From NCBI RefSeq assembly GCF_900106855.1, contig NZ_FNWI01000004.1:1116001-1180000 (forward strand): a stretch of DNA of 64,000 bases, written 5' to 3'. Under the pieces are notes generated by a model, which saw nothing but the letters and a program-made list of their open reading frames with translations, searched no databases and had not been told where the DNA came from. Shown here in pieces: positions 1-8,875 of the stretch (positions within the stretch are counted from its first letter, which is position 1; the number at the start of each line of letters is the position of its first letter). This DNA comes from Varibaculum massiliense. Lineage in GTDB: Bacteria; Actinomycetota; Actinomycetes; Actinomycetales; Actinomycetaceae. The position numbers and the translations under genes are program-made.

Positions 1-2750
1 AGTTCCACGTGGGTAAACAGTCTCCCTATTTCTTGGACTATATGCGTAGCTATACTGACGCCCCCTTCCTAGTAAAGCTAGAAGAAACCCCCGAAGGGCT
101 GGTGCCGGGCAAATTCTTAAGCGCCGCTGATGTGTCTAGCCTGCCGGCAGAAGTTAAAGAAAAACCAAAACCAGAATTCCGTTTCCTAGTAATGGATGCC
201 GACGACAGCGTGAAGGATCCGGGTGGCACCTTGGCTGACCGTTTCACTCCGGAAGGTAAAGGTCATTGGAACCTGAAGATGGAGGGGGTAAACGCCAAGC
301 TCAGCCTATATCAAGAGGGCGGGGAAAGCGCTGAAATTACCCTGCCCCGCTTTGACCTGGTGGCCGGAGAAAGTAAAGGTAGCTCCGTGGGTGCCGGCAC
401 CATTAACCGGGGGGTGCCAGTCCGCAAAGTTGACGGGCACCTGGTGACCACGGTTTACGATATTTTGCTAGCTCAGTACGGAGTCAAACGTGCTGGTCTC
501 CCGGGCATTTGGGGCGAGGATTACCAGGATTCTTCCAACCCGGGGACTCCCGCATGGGCGGAAGAAATCACCGGGGTGCCGGCTAATGCCACTATCCGGA
601 TTGCCCGCGAGTTCGCGCAAAACGCCCTAGATTCTAGAGGACGCAGCCAAATTATTTTGGGTGCCGGTACTAACCACTATTTCCACTCTGACCAGATCTA
701 TCGCACTATCTTGGCACTGACTTCTATGTGCGGTACCCAGGGGGTTAACGGGGGCGGCTGGGCGCACTACGTGGGTCAGGAGAAGGTACGCCCGATTACC
801 GGTTGGACCCAATATTCATTCGCCTTGGACTGGCAGCGTCCCGCTCGGCAAATGATCTCCACCGGTTTCTGGTATTTAACCACTGATCAGTGGCGTTACG
901 ATTCGCTGACCACCGACCGCTTAACTTCGCCTGCGTCTGTGGCCTCAGTGCCAAAGCAAAACATTGCGGATTCTTTACTGGAAGCTACTGAACGCGGCTG
1001 GATGCCCGCATATCCCCAGTTCAATCGGTCTTCTCTGGAGCTGGGGCGGCAAGCGCAAGAATCCGGGCAAAAACCCGCTGACTACGTGGCCGCACAGCTC
1101 GCTGCCGGAAAGCTAGAGTTCGCGGCGAAAGATCCGGATAACCCGGTGAACTACCCGCGCGTCCTCTTTAACTGGCGTACTAATCTGTTGGGGTCATCTG
1201 CCAAAGGAACCGAGTTCTTCTTACGGCACATGATTGGTGCCGATAACGATGTCCAGGCCAAGGAAGTACCGGAAGAACAGCGTCCTCGTAACGTGCGTTG
1301 GCGCGAGCAGGCCGCGAAAGGCAAGCTGGATTTGGTGGTGACTGCGGATTTCCGCAACACTTCTACCACTTTGCATTCTGACGTTTTGCTGCCAGCTGCC
1401 ACCTGGTACGAGAAACATGACCTGTCCAGCACCGATATGCACCCCTATGTGCATACCTTCAACGCCGCGATCCTGCCGCCTTGGCAAGCCCGCACCGATT
1501 TCCAGTTGTTCCAAGATTTAGCGCAGCTGGTCTCCAAGATGGCAGGCAATCACCTGGGCACCCAACTGGATCTCCTGGCGGCTCCTTTGAACCACGACAG
1601 CCCGGATGAGCTGGCTAATCCCGCGGGGGTAGTGATTCCCCGCGAGGAATGTGGCTGGGTGCCAGGGGTCAATATGCCAAAGATTATTCCCATCGAGCGC
1701 GACTACACCAAGATTGGGGAGAAATTTAATTCCCTGGGTCCGGTTATCGAAAAAATGGGGATGGGTACCAAGGGCGTGCCTTTCACCCCCGATAAAGAGC
1801 TGCGCGAAATGCGCGAACAGTTTGGAGAAATCGAGACTGCCATCGGGCCGCGTCCGCGCCTAGACACCGATCAGATTGCTGCCGAGTTCATTTTAAAGTT
1901 CTCGGGCACCACCAATGGACGCCTCGCCACCCAGGGCTTTAAGACCCTCACCGAAAAGGTGGGCGCCGCTGGAGATATGACTGAAATGTCGCGCGGGCAC
2001 GCTGATTACCAGATCACTCTGGCCGATGTGCAACAGGCTCCCAAGACCGTGGTTACTTCCCCCGAATGGTCCGGCAGTGAGCATGGAGGGCGGCGTTACA
2101 CCGCGTTTAGCCAAAACGTAGAGTACCTCAAACCCTGGCACACCTTGACCGGCCGGATGCACTACTACCTGGATCACGATTGGATGTGTGCCTACGGGGA
2201 ATCCCTGCCCACCTACCGTCCTCCGCTGGATTTACACCACCTCTTTGGGGAACCGGCACCGGGCATGGTGCGCGGGGACGGCACCCCCAGCGCCGAGGTC
2301 GCAGTCCGCTACCTCACTCCCCATAACAAGTGGGCGATTCACTCCCAGTATTTCGATAATCTCTATATGCTCACTCTGGGTCGCGGCGGACAAACCGTGT
2401 GGATGTCGCCGCAGGACGCCGCCAAGATTGGGGTGCGCGATAACGAATGGATTGAGGCCCATAACCGCAACGGAGTGGTTAGCGCCCGCGCAATTGTGTC
2501 CCACCGGATCCCGGAGGGAACCGTATTTATGTACCACGCACAAGAACGGATTACCCACACTCCGCTTAACCAGTCAACCGGTAAACGGGGCGGCACCCAT
2601 AACTCTCTGACCCGCATCTTTATTAAACCAACCCATTTGTTGGGCGGCTATGGGCAGTTCTCGTACGCCTTCAACTACACCGGTCCTACCGGCAATCAAC
2701 GCGACGAAGTCACCTATATTCGTCGCCGCAGCCAGGAGGTGGAGTTCTAA
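1..2750 (+). CDS. narG: Nitrate reductase alpha subunit NarG (5' partial)
   Basis: Catalytic molybdopterin subunit of the respiratory membrane-bound nitrate reductase, reducing nitrate to nitrite on the cytoplasmic side. The frame is open from base 3 (F-H-V-G-K-Q-S-P-Y-F), so the GTG at 9 is not the real start and the gene begins left of the window. About 915 codons are visible against about 1,230 in the family, so the N-terminal Fe-S cluster and the Mo-ligand Asp region are missing. The visible part contains the Mo-bisMGD-binding core and the C-terminal cap (ends in R-R-R-S-Q-E-V-E-F). It is followed 41 bases later by narH, giving a standard narGHJI order. No internal frameshift is seen. Family assignment is firm. 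Confidence 0.96.
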   Translation, partial: FHVGKQSPYFLDYMRSYTDAPFLVKLEETPEGLVPGKFLSAADVSSLPAEVKEKPKPEFRFLVMDADDSVKDPGGTLADRFTPEGKGHWNLKMEGVNAKLSLYQEGGESAEITLPRFDLVAGESKGSSVGAGTINRGVPVRKVDGHLVTTVYDILLAQYGVKRAGLPGIWGEDYQDSSNPGTPAWAEEITGVPANATIRIAREFAQNALDSRGRSQIILGAGTNHYFHSDQIYRTILALTSMCGTQGVNGGGWAHYVGQEKVRPITGWTQYSFALDWQRPARQMISTGFWYLTTDQWRYDSLTTDRLTSPASVASVPKQNIADSLLEATERGWMPAYPQFNRSSLELGRQAQESGQKPADYVAAQLAAGKLEFAAKDPDNPVNYPRVLFNWRTNLLGSSAKGTEFFLRHMIGADNDVQAKEVPEEQRPRNVRWREQAAKGKLDLVVTADFRNTSTTLHSDVLLPAATWYEKHDLSSTDMHPYVHTFNAAILPPWQARTDFQLFQDLAQLVSKMAGNHLGTQLDLLAAPLNHDSPDELANPAGVVIPREECGWVPGVNMPKIIPIERDYTKIGEKFNSLGPVIEKMGMGTKGVPFTPDKELREMREQFGEIETAIGPRPRLDTDQIAAEFILKFSGTTNGRLATQGFKTLTEKVGAAGDMTEMSRGHADYQITLADVQQAPKTVVTSPEWSGSEHGGRRYTAFSQNVEYLKPWHTLTGRMHYYLDHDWMCAYGESLPTYRPPLDLHHLFGEPAPGMVRGDGTPSAEVAVRYLTPHNKWAIHSQYFDNLYMLTLGRGGQTVWMSPQDAAKIGVRDNEWIEAHNRNGVVSARAIVSHRIPEGTVFMYHAQERITHTPLNQSTGKRGGTHNSLTRIFIKPTHLLGGYGQFSYAFNYTGPTGNQRDEVTYIRRRSQEVEF

Positions 2751-2791
2751 ATGTCAGTGGCAGTTTGCATTTTCTCTAAAGGAGACCAGTC

Positions 2792-4285
2792 ATGAAAGTA
2801 ATGAGCCAAGTGGTCATGGTTATGAACCTGGACAAGTGCATTGGTTGCCACACCTGCTCGGTGACCTGCAAACAGGCCTGGACTAACCGTACCGGCACTG
2901 AATATATGTGGTTCAACAATGTGGAGACCCGCCCCGGACTCGGCTATCCGCGCACCTGGGAAGACCAGGAAAAGTGGAAAGGCGGATGGCGGCGCACGGC
3001 CTCCGGCAAGTTAGTTCCGCGTTCTGGGGGGAAACTAGCACAACTGGCTAAAATTTTCGCCAACCCCAATATGCCGCAGATAGACGATTATTACGAGCCC
3101 TGGACTTATGACTATGACAAGTTGTTGTCGGCTCCGGCGGGTTCTAAAGCACTACCGGTGGCGCAGGCGCGCTCCCAGATGAGCGGCAAGCCCTTAAAGA
3201 ACATTGAGTGGGGGCCGAACTGGGATGACAACCTGGCCGGATCTACCGAAACCATGCAGGACGATCCCACCCTCAAAAAGATGAACCAGCAGGTAAAAGC
3301 GGATTTAGAGAGTTCATTTATGTTCTACCTGCCGCGGATTTGTAACCACTGTTTGAACCCCACTTGCGTTTCTGCCTGCCCCTCGGGAGCGATGTATAAA
3401 CGCACCGAGGACGGGATTGTGCTGGTTGACCAGGACGCTTGTCGTGGTTGGCGTATGTGTGTTTCGGGTTGTCCCTATAAGAAGGTTTACTTCAATCATA
3501 AGAGCGGAAAAGCCGAAAAATGCACCCTCTGCTACCCCCGGATTGAGGCCGGTGACCCCACGGTTTGCTCTGAAACCTGTGTAGGTAGACTCCGCTACCT
3601 GGGGGTTATCCTCTATGACGCGGATCGGGTCAGCCAAGCGGCGGCAGTCAAGGACGAAACCGATCTCTACCAGGCACAGCGTGACGTAATGTTGGATCCC
3701 TCCGATCCGGAAGTGATTGCGGCTGCGCGGCAAAGCGGGATTCCGCAGTCCTTTATCGAGGCGGCACAAAAGTCTCCGGTCTATAAGTTGATCGTGGAAT
3801 ATTCTCTGGCGCTGCCGCTGCATCCGGAGTTCCGCACCCTGCCGATGGTTTGGTACATTCCCCCGCTATCGCCGGTAGTAGAGGCAGTAACCGCTTCGGG
3901 AGCCGATGGGGAGAACCATAAGGTTCTACTGACCGCGCTCGCCACTATGCGTATTCCTCTGGAATATTTAGCTGACCTGTTCGCTGCCGGAGATCCGCGG
4001 CCGGTGGAGCGCTCCTTGCGACGCCTAGCGGCTATGCGTTCCTATATGCGCGATATCAACCTGGGTGACCAACCGAATCCAGAAATCCCGGCTGCGGTGG
4101 GCATGAGTGAAGAACAAGTAAGAGCCATGTACCGCTTACTATCGATCGCTAAACATAAAGATCGCTACGTCATTCCCACCACTCATCCGGAAACTGCGCG
4201 CACCCCCAGCGAATATATTTGTCCGGTGGGTCAGGGCGCGTCCTCGGGTAAAGTCCCGGTGGAAATTGGGAGGGCGCCGCGGTGA
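2792..4285 (+). CDS. narH: Nitrate reductase beta subunit NarH
   Basis: Electron-transfer subunit carrying three [4Fe-4S] and one [3Fe-4S] cluster between NarI and NarG. At 497 aa it is close to the roughly 510 aa of E. coli NarH. The cysteine groups are visible: C-I-G-C-H-T-C-S-V-T-C near residue 15, C-N-H-C-L-N-P-T-C near 185, and C-R-G-W-R-M-C-V-S-G-C-P near 220, where Trp replaces a cysteine, the hallmark of the [3Fe-4S] site. A fourth group is C-T-L-C-Y followed by C-S-E-T-C. The ATG at 2792 is preceded by AAAGGAG. The stop overlaps the narJ start by four bases, which implies translational coupling. Confidence 0.97.
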   Translation: MKVMSQVVMVMNLDKCIGCHTCSVTCKQAWTNRTGTEYMWFNNVETRPGLGYPRTWEDQEKWKGGWRRTASGKLVPRSGGKLAQLAKIFANPNMPQIDDYYEPWTYDYDKLLSAPAGSKALPVAQARSQMSGKPLKNIEWGPNWDDNLAGSTETMQDDPTLKKMNQQVKADLESSFMFYLPRICNHCLNPTCVSACPSGAMYKRTEDGIVLVDQDACRGWRMCVSGCPYKKVYFNHKSGKAEKCTLCYPRIEAGDPTVCSETCVGRLRYLGVILYDADRVSQAAAVKDETDLYQAQRDVMLDPSDPEVIAAARQSGIPQSFIEAAQKSPVYKLIVEYSLALPLHPEFRTLPMVWYIPPLSPVVEAVTASGADGENHKVLLTALATMRIPLEYLADLFAAGDPRPVERSLRRLAAMRSYMRDINLGDQPNPEIPAAVGMSEEQVRAMYRLLSIAKHKDRYVIPTTHPETARTPSEYICPVGQGASSGKVPVEIGRAPR

Positions 4286-5007
4286 GCGCTAAGGTTTCTT
4301 TTATTCCTACCCGACAGGAGGCCCCCCCGATAAGTGCGGTGGCACTCGCGCCGGAGCAGCGCTCGGCTGCCTTTATGACGTGCGCGCTGCTTTTGGATTA
4401 CCCTGGCGATAACCTGGAGGAAATCCTTTCTCAGGTGAAGGCAGAATCTGAGCTGCTACCCGAGGCTATCGGGCAAGAGCTACGGGAATTTTGTTCATGG
4501 GCACGGATGCGCGGAGTACGTGGAGTCCAAGAGGACTACGTGGAGACTTTTGACCGCAAACGTCGCTGCGCCCTGGAGCTGACCTATTACGCCACCGGAG
4601 ATACCCGGCAACGCGGGATCGCGCTGACAGTGTTTTCGGATTTATTTAGCGCCGTAGGTTTCGAGCCTCCCCACCGCGAATCCCTACCTGACTATCTACC
4701 GCGGGTTTTAGAGTTAGCCGCCCGCTGTGAGGGCGAAGATTTGTCCTTAGTCTTAGGGGCAATCGCCGCCAGCCGCGAGGGGATCGAAGTGCTGCACGCT
4801 GCGCTGTGCTCGCTGGATTCTCCCTGGCAGAAAGTGGTCGCTGCCCTACGCATGGTGTTGGGCGAAGCCGATAGGGAAACCACCGAGCGTATGGAGCGCC
4901 TAATCCGTCAAGGTCCGCCTACCGAATTGGTGGGCTTGGATGACAGTAATAACTTGCCGTGGCCGCAGTTAGCCCCGGTTCAATCAGACACCGCGAGCGA
5001 AGGGTGA
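4282..5007 (+). CDS. narJ: Nitrate reductase assembly chaperone NarJ
   Basis: Cytoplasmic chaperone that holds apo-NarG during molybdenum-cofactor insertion and membrane attachment. It is not part of the final enzyme. The 241-aa protein is of family length and largely helical, with the motif Y-V-E-T-F-D-R-K-R-R-C-A-L near residue 88, which matches the conserved Y-V-x-x-F-D core of NarJ proteins. It starts with GTG inside a GTGA overlap with the narH stop and is followed four bases later by narI. Position and motif together make the assignment secure. Confidence 0.94.
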   Translation: MSAKVSFIPTRQEAPPISAVALAPEQRSAAFMTCALLLDYPGDNLEEILSQVKAESELLPEAIGQELREFCSWARMRGVRGVQEDYVETFDRKRRCALELTYYATGDTRQRGIALTVFSDLFSAVGFEPPHRESLPDYLPRVLELAARCEGEDLSLVLGAIAASREGIEVLHAALCSLDSPWQKVVAALRMVLGEADRETTERMERLIRQGPPTELVGLDDSNNLPWPQLAPVQSDTASEG

Positions 5008-5011
5008 AGTA

Positions 5012-5788
5012 ATGGACGTGTTGTTTTGGGGAGTATTTCCCTATATTTGCATTACGCTACTAGTTGGCGGTCTCATTTGGCGTTACCGCTCTGACCAGTA
5101 TGGATGGACTTCCCAGTCCTCGCAGTTGCGGGAAGCTAAAATCCTGCGAATGGCTTCTCCCCTGTTTCATTTCGGAATCCTGTTCGTGCTGTTGGGACAC
5201 TTTATGGGGCTGATTATCCCCGACTGGATGACCGAAGCTATGGGGGTCTCCCAGCATCAATATCACCTGCTAGCCACCGTGGGGGGTACCGTCGCGGGGA
5301 TTGCGGCGTTAGTGGGTTTTGTCGGTTTACTGTGGCGGCGTTTCGTTAACCATTCGGTACGTTTCGCTACTACCGGTCGCGACCTGGTTGCCTACATTTT
5401 CTTGGCTATCCCCCTGGCGCTGGGAGCAATAGCAACTGCTGTCAACCAGCTCTTTGGAGCTGATGGCGGTTACAACTACCGCAAAACCATTTCGGTGTGG
5501 CTGCGATCCCTGTTCATGCTACAGCCTCGGGTGGATCTGATGGCTAATGTGCCCCTGAGCTTCAAACTGCATATTATTGCCGGTTTGTTGCTACTGGCAG
5601 TCTGGCCTTTCACCCGCTTGGTGCACGTGCTCTCGGCTCCGGTAGGTTACGTTACCCGTCCTCCGATCGTTTACCGGTCGCGGCGTCCTGCGACTGCCGC
5701 AAGCCCGGAAAAGCCGGGTTGGACTCCGGTGCGGGCTACTGTCGCCGGTGGTGAGGACGCTGGTGGGGCGCCCGCCCAGGGAGCCTAA
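5012..5788 (+). CDS. narI: Nitrate reductase gamma subunit NarI (cytochrome b)
   Basis: Membrane cytochrome b that oxidises quinol and anchors NarGH. The 258-aa sequence has about five hydrophobic helices, and His residues at the expected places can bind two b hemes (F-H-F-G-I-L near residue 53, G-H-F-M-G near 63, K-L-H-I-I-A-G near 192). The early motif W-R-Y-R-S-D-Q-Y-G-W-T is typical of the family. A hydrophilic C-terminal tail of roughly 45 residues, rich in Pro, Ala and Arg, follows the last helix. It is the last gene of narGHJI. A stem-loop begins 14 bases after the stop. Confidence 0.96.
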   Translation: MDVLFWGVFPYICITLLVGGLIWRYRSDQYGWTSQSSQLREAKILRMASPLFHFGILFVLLGHFMGLIIPDWMTEAMGVSQHQYHLLATVGGTVAGIAALVGFVGLLWRRFVNHSVRFATTGRDLVAYIFLAIPLALGAIATAVNQLFGADGGYNYRKTISVWLRSLFMLQPRVDLMANVPLSFKLHIIAGLLLLAVWPFTRLVHVLSAPVGYVTRPPIVYRSRRPATAASPEKPGWTPVRATVAGGEDAGGAPAQGA

Positions 5789-5802
5789 TTCGGGGAACTT
5801 TT

Positions 5803-5844
5803 ACTAGGCTGTCGGAGTGTTTTTTGCGATGCCGGCAGCCTAGT
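5803..5844 (+). terminator. Stem-loop after narI
   Basis: A 13-base stem (5803-5815 pairing with 5832-5844, all Watson-Crick except one G-U) encloses a 16-base loop that contains T6. No T run follows the right arm, so it may end or stabilise the narGHJI transcript rather than act as a classic intrinsic terminator. Confidence 0.6.
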
Positions 5845-5953
5845 CGTGTATTTGTGCGAGAAATTCTTCGAATACCAACGAGTGTCACCTTATCGTTAAC
5901 TTTGATTACATGTTTAACCTTTTCGTAGTTTTCCTCCTATTTATTCCGCTTTA

Positions 5954-6000
5954 TCGAGGCTTTCGCGGTATTTTCCTCGAATTTACGATAATCTATATCT
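5954..6000 (+). promoter_or_regulatory. Promoter of the molybdate locus with inverted repeat
   Basis: TAATCT at 5989-5994 lies six bases before the ATG at 6001 and no Shine-Dalgarno sequence is present, so transcription probably starts at or next to the ATG (leaderless). The inverted repeat TCGAGG (5954-5959) / CCTCGA (5975-5980) covers the region just upstream of the -10 and could be an operator. It could serve the HTH-Mop protein encoded immediately downstream, which is inference from position only. Confidence 0.45.
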
Positions 6001-6405
6001 ATGCCAAATTATCGGATATCTACTATCGCCAACCTGCTGGGAGTCAGTGATGACACCATTCGCCGTTGGCTTGATGAAAACCTAATCAAAGCAGTTACTG
6101 GATCTGGCCCCAAGCGAGTCGACGGTGCCTCAGTAGCTCGTTTTCTGCAGGAGCGACCTGTCGGGGGGCTACTGGGGGAAGAACCTAGTGAATCCATCCG
6201 TAACCATTTCCAGGGGCTAGTGGTTGCGTTGAAAAAAGGCGAGGTGATGAGCCAGGTAGATCTGCAATGCGGCCCCTACCGGGTAGTATCCCTGGTTTCT
6301 ACCGAGGCGGTAGAAGAACTGAACTTAGAGGTAGGTTCAGTGGCTACTGCCCAGGTAAAAGCCACCAATGTTTCGGTGCAACTTCCTGAAGGAGATAAAC
6401 TGTGA
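6001..6405 (+). CDS. HTH-Mop (TOBE) molybdate-responsive regulator or molybdate-binding protein
   Basis: A 134-aa protein with two parts. Residues 1-55 form a MerR/excisionase-type helix-turn-helix (Y-R-I-S-T-I-A-N-L-L-G-V-S-D-D-T-I-R-R-W). Residues 68-130 form a single Mop/TOBE domain (N-H-F-Q-G-L-V-V and later A-T-A-Q-V-K-A-T-N-V), the fold that binds molybdate or tungstate oxyanions. The gene overlaps modA by four bases (GTGA), so it is cotranslated with the transporter. The ModC half of the downstream fusion ends without a TOBE domain, so this small protein may supply the molybdate-sensing module in trans. Whether it is a repressor, an activator or a Mo-storage protein cannot be read from the sequence. 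Confidence 0.85.
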   Translation: MPNYRISTIANLLGVSDDTIRRWLDENLIKAVTGSGPKRVDGASVARFLQERPVGGLLGEEPSESIRNHFQGLVVALKKGEVMSQVDLQCGPYRVVSLVSTEAVEELNLEVGSVATAQVKATNVSVQLPEGDKL

Positions 6406-7199
6406 AAAAATTTCGTCTGGTTGCTTTAGCAGCCGGGCTTGCCCTGGCGCTCGGTGCCTGCTCGTCCTCCGGCGGTAGTAAGGCCGAAGACAGCAAAGCT
6501 CCGGCAGAAAAAACCCAGCTAACGGTGTTTGCGGCCGCCTCCCTAAATAAAGCTTTCCCGGAAATCGTAGAGAAAGTACTAAAGAAGTCAGATCCTAATA
6601 TCGAAGTAAAGTTCTCTTTCGAGGGTTCCTCTACCCTGGTAGATCAGCTAAAAAACGGCGCGGTGGCGGACTTATTTGCTTCTGCGGATGAAAAGAACAT
6701 GACCAAGGCAACCGATGCGAATCTAGTTACCGAGGTTAAGCCTTTCGCCTCTAACACTTTGGCGCTAATCGTTCCCAAGGGAAACCCCGCTAAGGTCACC
6801 GGACTGGATGCCTCCTTGGACGGAAAGAAACTGGTAGTGTGCGCCGAGGGCGTACCTTGCGGCAATGCCACCAAGGAACTTCAAGAAAAACTGGGGGTCA
6901 TACTAAAGCCGGTATCTGAGGAACAGAAAGTTACCGATGTGCGCGGCAAGGTGGAAAGTGGTGAGGCTGACGCGGGACTGGTTTATCAAACCGACGCCCT
7001 AGCTGCCGGCGACAAAGTAGAAATTATCAAGGTTGCAGGCATCGATCAGGTGGTTAACGCCTATCCGATTGCTTTGATTAAGGCTTCCAAGCACCAGGAC
7101 GCGGCGAAGAAGTTTATCGATGCTGTCCTATCTGACAAGGGGCTAAAGATCCTGGAAAACTATGGTTTCTCTGCTCCCCTGTCAAAAGATAAGAGCTAA
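6402..7199 (+). CDS. modA: Molybdate ABC transporter substrate-binding lipoprotein ModA
   Basis: Extracellular molybdate-binding protein of 265 aa. It has a lipoprotein signal peptide (M-K-K-F-R-L-V-A-L then a hydrophobic run ending L-G-A-C-S), with the lipobox Cys at about residue 20 followed by a Ser/Gly-rich linker. The mature domain begins L-T-V-F-A-A-A-S-L, the classic ModA opening in which Ser contacts the oxyanion, and includes F-E-G-S-S-T-L-V-D-Q-L and the A-D-A-G-L-V-Y segment. The start is a GTG in a four-base overlap with the upstream Mop protein. The permease-ATPase gene follows eight bases later, so all three genes form one operon. Confidence 0.96.
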   Translation: MKKFRLVALAAGLALALGACSSSGGSKAEDSKAPAEKTQLTVFAAASLNKAFPEIVEKVLKKSDPNIEVKFSFEGSSTLVDQLKNGAVADLFASADEKNMTKATDANLVTEVKPFASNTLALIVPKGNPAKVTGLDASLDGKKLVVCAEGVPCGNATKELQEKLGVILKPVSEEQKVTDVRGKVESGEADAGLVYQTDALAAGDKVEIIKVAGIDQVVNAYPIALIKASKHQDAAKKFIDAVLSDKGLKILENYGFSAPLSKDKS

Positions 7200-7207
7200 A
7201 ACTTCCC

Positions 7208-8797
7208 TTGCGTAAGTCTTTCGGAGCTAATCAAGCGGCGGGATCTCCAGCTTGGCTGTGGGGCCCCGCCACCTTGGCGTTACTTTTTCTGCTAATACCC
7301 TTCGCCGCCCTGGTAGTGCGGGTACATTGGGGACAGATTCCGCAGCTACTTGCCACCGCCGAAAGCCAAGAGGCCCTTTGGTTGTCGCTAAAAACTTGCC
7401 TGATTTCTACCGGACTGTGCATCGTTTTTGGGGTGCCCCTGGCGCTGTGGCTCGCCCAGGCGCAAAACAGTTTCTTCCCCCGCCTAGTACGCACCTTCGT
7501 CACCCTTCCGATGGTGTTACCGCCGGTAGTTGCCGGTTTGGTGTTGCTAATTACCTGGGGACGCATGGGGATTTTAGGGTCGAAACTGGATTTACTGGGG
7601 ATTCAAATTGGGTTCACCACCCTGGCAGTAGTCATCGCCCAAACTTTCGTGGCTATGCCCTTCCTGATTACTTCCCTCGAGGGCGCGCTACGTACTCGCG
7701 GTTTCCAATATGAGGCCGCGGCTAGGGGGTTAGGCGCCTCCCGTACCCGTACCTTGTTGCAGGTAACTTTGCCCTTATCAGCGCCGGCGATTGTCTCTGC
7801 AACCGCCTTGGCATTTTCCCGTTGCCTAGGGGAGTTCGGGGCGACCATTACTTTTGCTGGCTCCCTACAAGGCATTTCCCGCACCCTTCCCCTAGAGGTG
7901 TATCTGCAGCGAGAAACTGATACTGACCTGGCACTTTCCTTGTCTTTAGTGATTATTGCCCTGGCGATAGTGATGATGGGTGGCACCCAGATGCTTTCTG
8001 ACTATTGGTATTCGCGTCTGATGGGCAAGCATAAGCAAGGTGAAAGCACCGGGGCAGCTGGTGCAATCAGCGGGTTTCCAAAGCAAGCACCCCGCGAAAA
8101 GCAGACAGGGCCCGGGGTACATCTGGATGCAAAAATCGCGGTTCGTAACCTGGATGTGGATTTAGATTTTGTCCCCGGCTCCGCCACTGCCTTGCTCGGT
8201 CCGAATGGAGCCGGAAAATCCACGATTATTTCTCTGCTGGCAGGTACCTTGGTGCCCGATTCCGGTTCCATTAAATGGAGCGTAGATCAGCCTCAAATCG
8301 TATTGCTCGCCCAAGACCCAGCACTGTTTCCCCATATATCCGTGCTGGCTAACGTAGTATTCGGGTTACGTTGCCTGGGGATTGATAAGCGGCGCGCCCG
8401 CCAGTTGGCTCGCACGCAACTGGCGGCGGTGGGGATGCGTTCTTTTGAACAACGCCGTCCTAATCAGCTTTCGGGGGGTCAAAAGCAACGTGCCGCGATT
8501 GCCCGCGCAATGGCGATTGAACCGGATGTGGTGTTACTGGACGAACCGATGGCCTCTTTGGACGTAGAAGTAGCCGACCAGTTACGACTGCTGCTGCGCG
8601 AACGCATTGGGGGTGCCACCACTATCCAAGTCACCCACGACCTAACTGATGTGATTGCTCTAGATTGCCAAGTGGTAGTGCTAAAACACGGAAAAATTAC
8701 CCAAAGCGGCTATTGGCGGGATCTCTTCGAGGAAACTGAAGATCGTTTCTTGCAGAAACTCACTCGCAAAGCCCAGTTAGATAACGTGATTAAATAG
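7208..8797 (+). CDS. modBC: Fused molybdate ABC permease-ATPase ModBC
   Basis: One 529-aa chain carries both the membrane permease and the ATPase of the molybdate importer. Residues 1-265 are a ModB permease with about five helices and the EAA-loop signature (E-A-A-A-R-G-L-G-A-S). A roughly 45-residue polar linker follows. Residues about 310-529 form an ABC ATPase with Walker A (G-P-N-G-A-G-K-S-T), Q-loop (L-L-A-Q-D-P), signature L-S-G-G-Q-K-Q, Walker B (V-V-L-L-D-E-P) and H-loop (T-H-D). The usual C-terminal Mop/TOBE domain of ModC is absent. The TTG start at 7208 has only a weak ribosome site, so a slightly different start is possible. I see no internal stop or restart, so this looks like a true fusion. 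Confidence 0.93.
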   Translation: MRKSFGANQAAGSPAWLWGPATLALLFLLIPFAALVVRVHWGQIPQLLATAESQEALWLSLKTCLISTGLCIVFGVPLALWLAQAQNSFFPRLVRTFVTLPMVLPPVVAGLVLLITWGRMGILGSKLDLLGIQIGFTTLAVVIAQTFVAMPFLITSLEGALRTRGFQYEAAARGLGASRTRTLLQVTLPLSAPAIVSATALAFSRCLGEFGATITFAGSLQGISRTLPLEVYLQRETDTDLALSLSLVIIALAIVMMGGTQMLSDYWYSRLMGKHKQGESTGAAGAISGFPKQAPREKQTGPGVHLDAKIAVRNLDVDLDFVPGSATALLGPNGAGKSTIISLLAGTLVPDSGSIKWSVDQPQIVLLAQDPALFPHISVLANVVFGLRCLGIDKRRARQLARTQLAAVGMRSFEQRRPNQLSGGQKQRAAIARAMAIEPDVVLLDEPMASLDVEVADQLRLLLRERIGGATTIQVTHDLTDVIALDCQVVVLKHGKITQSGYWRDLFEETEDRFLQKLTRKAQLDNVIK

Positions 8798-8875
8798 GAT
8801 TTGCTCTCACCTTGCCAATACAGGGGGTAAGACCAGGGTTAGGGGTGCTCGCAGGCTGCAGGTAAGCTAACAGCC

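Noticed and set aside
2188-2610. A 140-codon frame inside narG
   Set aside because: Out-of-frame shadow with Pro/Arg/Ser-rich nonsense composition.
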